In this document: in pieces, positions 59,031 to 64,000 of the stretch
Layout of the letters: each line of letters starts with the position of its first letter
Numbering within the stretch: position 1 is the first letter of the stretch
Assembly: GCA_019636515.1 (NCBI GenBank)
Contig: JAHBXI010000004.1
Location: 248,001-312,000 of the forward strand
Direction: 5' to 3'
From: Phycisphaeraceae bacterium
Lineage (GTDB): Bacteria > Planctomycetota > Phycisphaerae > Phycisphaerales > UBA1924
DNA: 64,000 bases
Made by a program: the position numbers and the translations under genes
The notes under the pieces: model-generated
Databases searched by the model: none
Seen by the model: the letters and a program-made list of their open reading frames with translations, nothing else
Told to the model about the DNA's origin: nothing

Positions 59031-61646
59031 TCAGGCGTGCTTGCCCGAGGCGATCTGCATCCCGTAGAACGACCGGTGGACGAAGAACAACGAGACGGCG
59101 AAGAAGGCGACGGTGAGGAACGTCGTCAGCGTGGTGTGCTCACCCGCCACTTTCATGCTGATCGCCAGTTCGACGGCCAGTAGCCCGAAGAGGGTGCAGA
59201 ACTTGATGACGGGGTTCATGGCAACCGAGGACGTGTCCTTGAAGGGATCGCCGACCGTGTCACCGACGACGGTGGCATCGTGGAGCGGGGTTCCCTTCAT
59301 CTTGAGTTCGGTCTCGACGACCTTCTTGGCGTTGTCCCACGCCCCGCCGGCGTTGGCCATGAAGATGGCCTGGAACAGGCCGAACAGGGCGGTGGAGATC
59401 AGGAATCCGATGAAGAAGTACGAGTCGTAGAAGGCAAAGGCCAGGGTGGAGAAGAAGACGCCCAGGAAGATGTTGAACATCCCGGCCTGGGCGAACTTCG
59501 TGCAGATATCGACGACCTTCTTGGAGTCCTCGACCGAGGCCTTGGTCGTCCCGTCGAGGCGGATGTTGGCCTTGATGAATTCCACCGCGCGGTAGGCGCC
59601 GGTCGAGACCGCCTGCGTCGAGGCGCCCGTGAACCAGTAGATCACCGCGCCGCCGGCGATCAGGCCGAGCAGGAACGGGGGATGCAGGAGCGACATCTTC
59701 GCGATCGCGTCCTGGAGTTCCAGGCCCTGCGTGAGACCGATGATGAGCGCGAAGATCATCGTCGTGGCCCCGACCACCGCCGTGCCGATCAGCACCGGCT
59801 TGGCCGTGGCCTTGAACGTGTTGCCCGCCCCGTCGTTCTCCTCGAGGAACTGCTTGCCCTTTTCAAAGTCGGGCTCGAACCCGTAGTCGCGCTTGATTTC
59901 TTCCTTGATCCCGGGGATCGACTCGATCGTCGAGAGTTCGAAGACCGACTGCGCGTTGTCGGTCACCGGGCCGTAGGAATCCACCGCGATCGTGACCGGG
60001 CCCATGCCCAGGAAGCCGAAGGCGACCAGGCCGAACGCGAAGACCGCCGGCGCGACCATGAGATCGCCCAGCGCCTGGCCCGTCTCCGACGTGATGCCGG
60101 AGATGTAGTACGCCGAGCCCATCAGGCCCATGATCACGATGCCCAGCCAGTAGGCCGAGAAGTTTCCAGCAACAAATCCCGAGAGGATGTTCAGCGACGC
60201 CCCGCCCTGCTCGGAGGCCGTGACCACCTCGCGCACGTGACGCGACTCGGTCGAGGTGAAGACCTTGACCAGTTCGGGGATGATGGCCCCGGCGAGGGTG
60301 CCGCAGGTGATGATCGCCGAGAGTTTCCACCACAGGGACGTGTCGCCGGCGATGTCGGGGATCAACAACCGACTGACCAGGAACGTCAGGGCGATCGACA
60401 GGAACGAGGTCAGGAACACCAGCGACGTCAGGGGCGTCTCGAAATTCATGCGAGAGGATGACGAGTAGCGCGACTTGGCCCAGGCGTGGTTGGCGAAGTA
60501 CGCCGCCGCCGAGGCGACCACCATGATGATCCGCATCATGAACATCCACACCAGCAACTGGACCTGGACGGTGCCGGCCGCGGCCTCCGCCGCCGCCATC
60601 GCCTCGGGGGAAGCCGCGGCCTCGGCCACGCCCGGCGGCAGGTACAGCCGCGGGAAGATGGCGAGCATGATGAACGTGATCAGCGCCACGCCCGTCACGC
60701 CGTAGGTCTCAAAGCCGTCGGCCGACGGACCGACCGAGTCGCCCGCGTTGTCACCCACGCAGTCGGCGATCACGCCGGGGTTGCGGGCGTCGTCTTCCTT
60801 GATCTTGAAGACGATCTTCATGAGGTCCGATCCGATGTCGGCGATCTTCGTAAAGATGCCGCCCGCGATGCGCAGCGCCGCCGCCCCCAGGGATTCGCCG
60901 ATGGCAAAGCCGATGAAGCACTTGCCCGCGATCTCGCTGGGCAGGAACAGGAGGATCACCAGCATGATGAACAGTTCGACGCTGATCAGCGCCATGCCGA
61001 TGGACATCCCCGCGCGCAACGGGATGTCGTGGCAGGGGAAGGGCTTGCCACGCAGGGATTCGAACGCCGCCCGGCTGTTGGCGAAGGTGTTGACCCGAAT
61101 CCCGAACCACGCCACCGCGTACGAACCCCCGATCCCCACGAGCGAGAAGAGCAGGATCGTCAGCATGTCGGGCACGCTGACCTTCACCAGGCCCAGGAAG
61201 TAGGCCGTCATCGCCGCCGCCACGAACGCCCACAGGACCAGCAGGAACTTGCCCTGCCGCAGCAGGTACGTCTTGCACGTCTCGTAGATCAGTTCGGAGA
61301 TCTCGATCATCGAGCGGTGCGCCCGGATGTTCTTGAGTTGGACCGAGATCATCACCCCGAAGCCCAGGCCAAGCAGGCTCACGAGGATCCCGCCCAGGAG
61401 AATGTTGTGGCCGCTCTGACCGCCGAGGAACTCGGCCTTCACCGTGGTGTTGGTCAGGTCGGGGAGTTTGATGTTGACCTCGCCGCCGGGAACGTGGCCC
61501 TCGGCGGACGCACTCGCCGGCGACGCCGGCAAGGCGATCGCGGCGGCCGCCGCCAGCACCCAGACCAGCGACGGAACCGATCTCGCCAGACTCATCCAGC
61601 GGGAGATGGCGGGCGCCATCAGACGAACGATCAGACTTTCTTTCAC
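59031..61646 (-). CDS. hppA: membrane-bound proton-translocating pyrophosphatase
   Basis: This 871-residue integral membrane enzyme couples pyrophosphate hydrolysis to ion pumping. The substrate-binding acidic motifs are present: GGIFTKIADIGSDLMKIV, EDDARNPGVIADCVGDNAGD, then AVDSYGPVTDNAQSV, and near the end GDTVGDPFKDTSSVAMNP. The segment GNTFKATAKP has Lys at the position that is Lys in potassium-independent and Ala in potassium-dependent enzymes, so a potassium-independent pump is likely. About 16 membrane helices are expected, plus an N-terminal signal-like segment and a long periplasmic loop. GTG start with AGGAG 9 bases upstream. A terminator follows on the minus strand. Confidence 0.93.
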   Translation of the reverse strand: MKESLIVRLMAPAISRWMSLARSVPSLVWVLAAAAAIALPASPASASAEGHVPGGEVNIKLPDLTNTTVKAEFLGGQSGHNILLGGILVSLLGLGFGVMISVQLKNIRAHRSMIEISELIYETCKTYLLRQGKFLLVLWAFVAAAMTAYFLGLVKVSVPDMLTILLFSLVGIGGSYAVAWFGIRVNTFANSRAAFESLRGKPFPCHDIPLRAGMSIGMALISVELFIMLVILLFLPSEIAGKCFIGFAIGESLGAAALRIAGGIFTKIADIGSDLMKIVFKIKEDDARNPGVIADCVGDNAGDSVGPSADGFETYGVTGVALITFIMLAIFPRLYLPPGVAEAAASPEAMAAAEAAAGTVQVQLLVWMFMMRIIMVVASAAAYFANHAWAKSRYSSSSRMNFETPLTSLVFLTSFLSIALTFLVSRLLIPDIAGDTSLWWKLSAIITCGTLAGAIIPELVKVFTSTESRHVREVVTASEQGGASLNILSGFVAGNFSAYWLGIVIMGLMGSAYYISGITSETGQALGDLMVAPAVFAFGLVAFGFLGMGPVTIAVDSYGPVTDNAQSVFELSTIESIPGIKEEIKRDYGFEPDFEKGKQFLEENDGAGNTFKATAKPVLIGTAVVGATTMIFALIIGLTQGLELQDAIAKMSLLHPPFLLGLIAGGAVIYWFTGASTQAVSTGAYRAVEFIKANIRLDGTTKASVEDSKKVVDICTKFAQAGMFNIFLGVFFSTLAFAFYDSYFFIGFLISTALFGLFQAIFMANAGGAWDNAKKVVETELKMKGTPLHDATVVGDTVGDPFKDTSSVAMNPVIKFCTLFGLLAVELAISMKVAGEHTTLTTFLTVAFFAVSLFFVHRSFYGMQIASGKHA

Positions 61647-61965
61647 GTTGGATCACTCCTGTTGGCGGGCCTGTTGGAGGGAACCCCGCCCCACGCCAGA
61701 ACGTCGGCGATACCGAGCGAGCGAACCGCGTTCGATCCACTCGCGTCGGTCGCGTTTGTGCGACCGACCGGTACCGACAATCAACTCCCGATCACCACGC
61801 ATGCGCCGATCGGAACGAATCGGCCCCCCGGGCAACACGAACAAAATACGGACATCAAGGAGCCGATGAATACACCGGCCCTCGCGCAAACCGCCAGGGG
61901 GTGTTAGTGTGAGATAGCAATCGCCGGAGGTCAAGTGCCCCGGGGTACTTGTCGTGCCGGAGCAT
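61647..61965. other. intergenic region upstream of the pyrophosphatase gene
   Basis: These 319 bases lie between the pyrophosphatase start and the rpsU terminator. The promoter of the pyrophosphatase gene should be here, but no clear -35/-10 pair was identified. No open frame or RNA is supported. Confidence 0.35.
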
Positions 61966-61989
61966 AAAAAAAGCCGGGTCAAGCCCGGC
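61966..61989 (-). terminator. intrinsic terminator of rpsU
   Basis: On the minus strand GCCGGGC pairs with GCCCGGC around TTGA (61973-61978 with 61984-61989 as core) and is followed by a run of seven T. Confidence 0.9.
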
Positions 61990-62042
61990 CTGAATCCATC
62001 GGTTTGACCACCCATGCGGCTCGCCCCTGGGCGGACGCCGGG

Positions 62043-62255
62043 TCAGGGGCGTTCGGTCTTCACCGGAGGCAGGTCGCCCTTGAGGCGACGGGCGATGCTC
62101 TTGCGAGCGGCGCGGCGGCGACGCTCGGAGGGCTTCTCGAAGAACTCCTTGCGGCGAATATCCTTGGTCAGGCCTTCTTTTTCGCAGAGTTTTTTGAATC
62201 GGCGGAGCATCTGCTCGACCGTCTCTCCGCCGCGTGACTTCACCCGAATCGCCAT
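62043..62255 (-). CDS. rpsU: 30S ribosomal protein S21
   Basis: This 70-residue basic protein is S21, which sits near the 3' end of 16S rRNA. The sequence MAIRVKSRGGETVEQMLRRF and FKKLCEKEGLTKDIRRKEFF is characteristic, with the Arg-rich C-terminus RRRRAARKSIARRLKG. GAGG lies 6 bases before the ATG at 62255; the longer frame to 62372 is not conserved. A strong terminator lies 53 bases after the stop, so it is a single-gene transcript. Presence of S21 is of interest because many genes here appear to start without a Shine-Dalgarno. Confidence 0.96.
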   Translation of the reverse strand: MAIRVKSRGGETVEQMLRRFKKLCEKEGLTKDIRRKEFFEKPSERRRRAARKSIARRLKGDLPPVKTERP

Positions 62256-62454
62256 CGTAACCTCGTGCTGAAAGCCCGAACCATGCGCAAACCCCCCGCT
62301 CCACCACGGCGCGGGGGAGGAAGTAAAGGTCGCATCCGGCCTCCGATCAAGCCGCCCGCCCGCCCACGGCATCCTCTTTGCTTTCGTTTGGGGTTGCCGC
62401 CGCGAGTGCCCGAGGCTTCAGGGGGCGCGGCCCGGGTTGCGCATCCCGGGCCGA

Positions 62455-62460
62455 TATACT
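62455..62460 (+). promoter_or_regulatory. -10 hexamer TATACT, possible leaderless start of ptsI
   Basis: TATACT ends 9 bases before the GTG at 62470, supporting that start over the GTG at 62566. Confidence 0.35.
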
Positions 62461-62469
62461 CGCCTGTTC

Positions 62470-64000
62470 GTGCCGCAAAAGCCCCGTTCCAATTCGAGCG
62501 ACGTGGTCGCTCCCGCCCTGGCGGGGGGGCGTTTTCCGATTCCCCAGCCGGCCGAGCCGCCACGCGTGCTCAAGGGCCTGGGCGTCTCGGCGGGCATCGT
62601 GATCGGGCGCGCGATCGTCCTTGATTCCGGGCTGGGCAAGGTTCACCGGCGCGTGATCACGCCCGAGCACGTGAAGGTCGAGTTGATGAAGTTCGACCAG
62701 GCGCTGAAGTCCTCGATCGAGGAATTGGCGGCGTTCCAGAAGCAGGCGGCCCGGGAAATGGGGGACGAGACGGCCAAGATCTTCGCGGTTCACCAGGGGA
62801 TGCTGCGTGACAAGTCGCTGGTGGGCCCGATCCGGCGGATGATCGAATCGGAGACCGTGACGGCGGAGTATGCGGTCTACCACACGTTCTCGGAGATCGC
62901 GTCGAAATTCCGCAAGATCCCCGACTCGGCGTTCACGACGAAGGTCAACGACATCGACGACCTGTCGATACGCCTGCTGCGCCACCTCATCGGCGACAGC
63001 GTGATGCGGGTGAAATCGGCGGGTGAGAACACGGTGATCGTGGCGCGAGACCTGACGCCCTCCCAGGCGGCGGGGTTTGACCGCCGCAAGATCGCGGCGT
63101 TCGCGACCGACCTGGGCGGCCGGACGAGCCACACGGCGATCGTGGCCCGGGCCCTGGGCATGCCCGCGGTCGTCGGGTGCCAGTCGGTCACGGAGGCGTG
63201 TACGGACGGCTCGGTGGTGATCCTCGACGGGGAACGGGGCGTGGTGATCGTCAGCCCCGACAGCGAGCAACTCGAGCAGTACCGCGGGTACATTGAGCAG
63301 GCCCGCGTCTACAGCCTGTCGATCTCGGAATTGTCGCACCGGCCGTCGGTCACCGTCGACGGGGCGAAAATCGAGATCCTTGGCAACATCGAGTTTCCCG
63401 ACGAGGTCCGGGCGGTCAATGAGGTGGGCGGGGAGGGGATCGGGCTGTACCGGACGGAGTTCCTGTACCTTACCAGCGACCACGAGCCAACGGAGCGCGA
63501 GCAGTTCCAGGCGTATCGCCGGTGCGTGGAACTGCTCGGCGGAAAGCCGCTGACCATCCGGACGCTCGACCTGGGGGCGGACAAACTGACACAGTCCCGG
63601 GAGGAGATCCCGGAGCGAAATCCGTTCCTGGGGCTCCGTTCGATCCGGTATTGCCTGAAGCGCCAGCCGATGTTCAAGACGCAGTTGCGGGCGATCCTGA
63701 GGGCCAGCGCGCTGGGCCCGGTGAAGGTGATGTTCCCGCTGGTGACCTCGACGGCGGAGTTTCGCCAGGCCAAGTACCTGGTCAACGACGTGATGGAGGA
63801 CCTGGAGGAGGAGGCGATCCCGTTCGACCGATCGGTCAAGGTGGGGATGATGGTCGAGGTCCCCTCGGCGGCTCTGATGGCCGATACCTTCGCGCAGGAG
63901 GCTGATTTCTTCTCGATCGGCACGAACGACCTGGTTCAGTACACGCTCGCGGTGGATCGGACCAACGAGCGCGTCGCGGGGTATTACAACCCGGCGCACC
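62470..64000 (+). CDS. ptsI: phosphoenolpyruvate-protein phosphotransferase (PTS enzyme I), 3' end outside window
   Basis: The frame is open to the end of the window (510 codons). The phosphorylated His is in [21 protein letters not shown] (about residue 221). The C-terminal TIM-barrel motifs follow: [44 protein letters not shown] and [12 protein letters not shown], then [18 protein letters not shown] for the PEP site. Enzyme I moves phosphate from PEP to HPr. In a bacterium with few sugar transporters it may serve a regulatory PTS. GTG 62470 is chosen because of the TATACT 9 bases upstream; GTG 62566 would give the usual short start ([14 protein letters not shown]). No HPr gene lies upstream. 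Confidence 0.93.
   Translation, partial: MPQKPRSNSSDVVAPALAGGRFPIPQPAEPPRVLKGLGVSAGIVIGRAIVLDSGLGKVHRRVITPEHVKVELMKFDQALKSSIEELAAFQKQAAREMGDETAKIFAVHQGMLRDKSLVGPIRRMIESETVTAEYAVYHTFSEIASKFRKIPDSAFTTKVNDIDDLSIRLLRHLIGDSVMRVKSAGENTVIVARDLTPSQAAGFDRRKIAAFATDLGGRTSHTAIVARALGMPAVVGCQSVTEACTDGSVVILDGERGVVIVSPDSEQLEQYRGYIEQARVYSLSISELSHRPSVTVDGAKIEILGNIEFPDEVRAVNEVGGEGIGLYRTEFLYLTSDHEPTEREQFQAYRRCVELLGGKPLTIRTLDLGADKLTQSREEIPERNPFLGLRSIRYCLKRQPMFKTQLRAILRASALGPVKVMFPLVTSTAEFRQAKYLVNDVMEDLEEEAIPFDRSVKVGMMVEVPSAALMADTFAQEADFFSIGTNDLVQYTLAVDRTNERVAGYYNPAH

Noticed and set aside
62347..63999. 550-codon open frame on the minus strand
   Set aside because: It is the antisense of ptsI, whose catalytic His and PEP-binding motifs are on the plus strand.

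Overview
The window looks like chromosomal DNA of a planctomycete, most likely of the class Phycisphaerae. Four things point that way. Most genes are rich in G+C (sampled lines 60 to 70 percent). Exported proteins carry a PEP-CTERM-like tail. Other exported proteins end in EF-hand repeats closed by Gly-Cys. There are also a BatA-type membrane protein, a pseudopilin with an H-X9-DG-like end, a CPRCGYDL zinc ribbon, and an LpxK gene implying an outer membrane with lipid A. No plasmid, phage or CRISPR locus was seen. Genes are mostly solitary or in runs of two to four, on both strands.

Layout. 1-7.0 kb: end of a BatA-like gene, a large secreted protein, a dehydrogenase relative and a PEP-CTERM-like protein. 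7.0-15.4 kb: a degenerate QueC-like protein, a sirtuin, a DASS transporter, a lipoprotein amidase, dUTPase, a PHP-glycosyltransferase fusion and an AhpD-like protein. 15.6-17.1 kb: tRNA-Ser(CGA) with its terminator, 23-bp repeats and an N-terminally truncated ATP-binding gene, which looks like a small insertion scar. 17.2-29.7 kb: a zinc-less M16 peptidase relative, a 24-residue Lys/Ala peptide gene, lpxK, maf, a nitrilase-type amidase, an endonuclease/exonuclease/phosphatase lipoprotein coupled to a ketoacyl synthase, a DUF4139 protein and a quinone-reductase-like enzyme. 29.8-41.8 kb: TolC-like and GT2 genes, an EF-G-like GTPase, an ankyrin protein, a folate cyclo-ligase, a LysM/YkuD transpeptidase, an exported Gly-Cys-ending protein, ispH and a secreted phosphatase. 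42.0-45.2 kb: a less G+C-rich accessory segment with a pseudopilin, a small CxxC membrane protein and a large EF-hand protein. 45.7-64 kb: an HTH pair, a lamin-tail protein, nuoE, superoxide dismutase, a sigma-70 factor, a gamma-glutamyltransferase relative, a GlcD/GlcF-type fusion, GNAT, FkbM and TsaC genes, a membrane pyrophosphatase, rpsU and the start of ptsI.

Two themes run through the window. First, 14 genes have a TANNNT hexamer only 5 to 9 nt before the start codon, as expected for leaderless transcripts, while most of the remaining starts follow a Shine-Dalgarno sequence or are coupled to the gene upstream. Second, several enzymes have lost a family-defining residue: the sirtuin, QueC-like, M16, ketoacyl synthase, gamma-glutamyltransferase, EF-G-like and alcohol-dehydrogenase-like proteins. 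All functions are read from sequence motifs without database searches.
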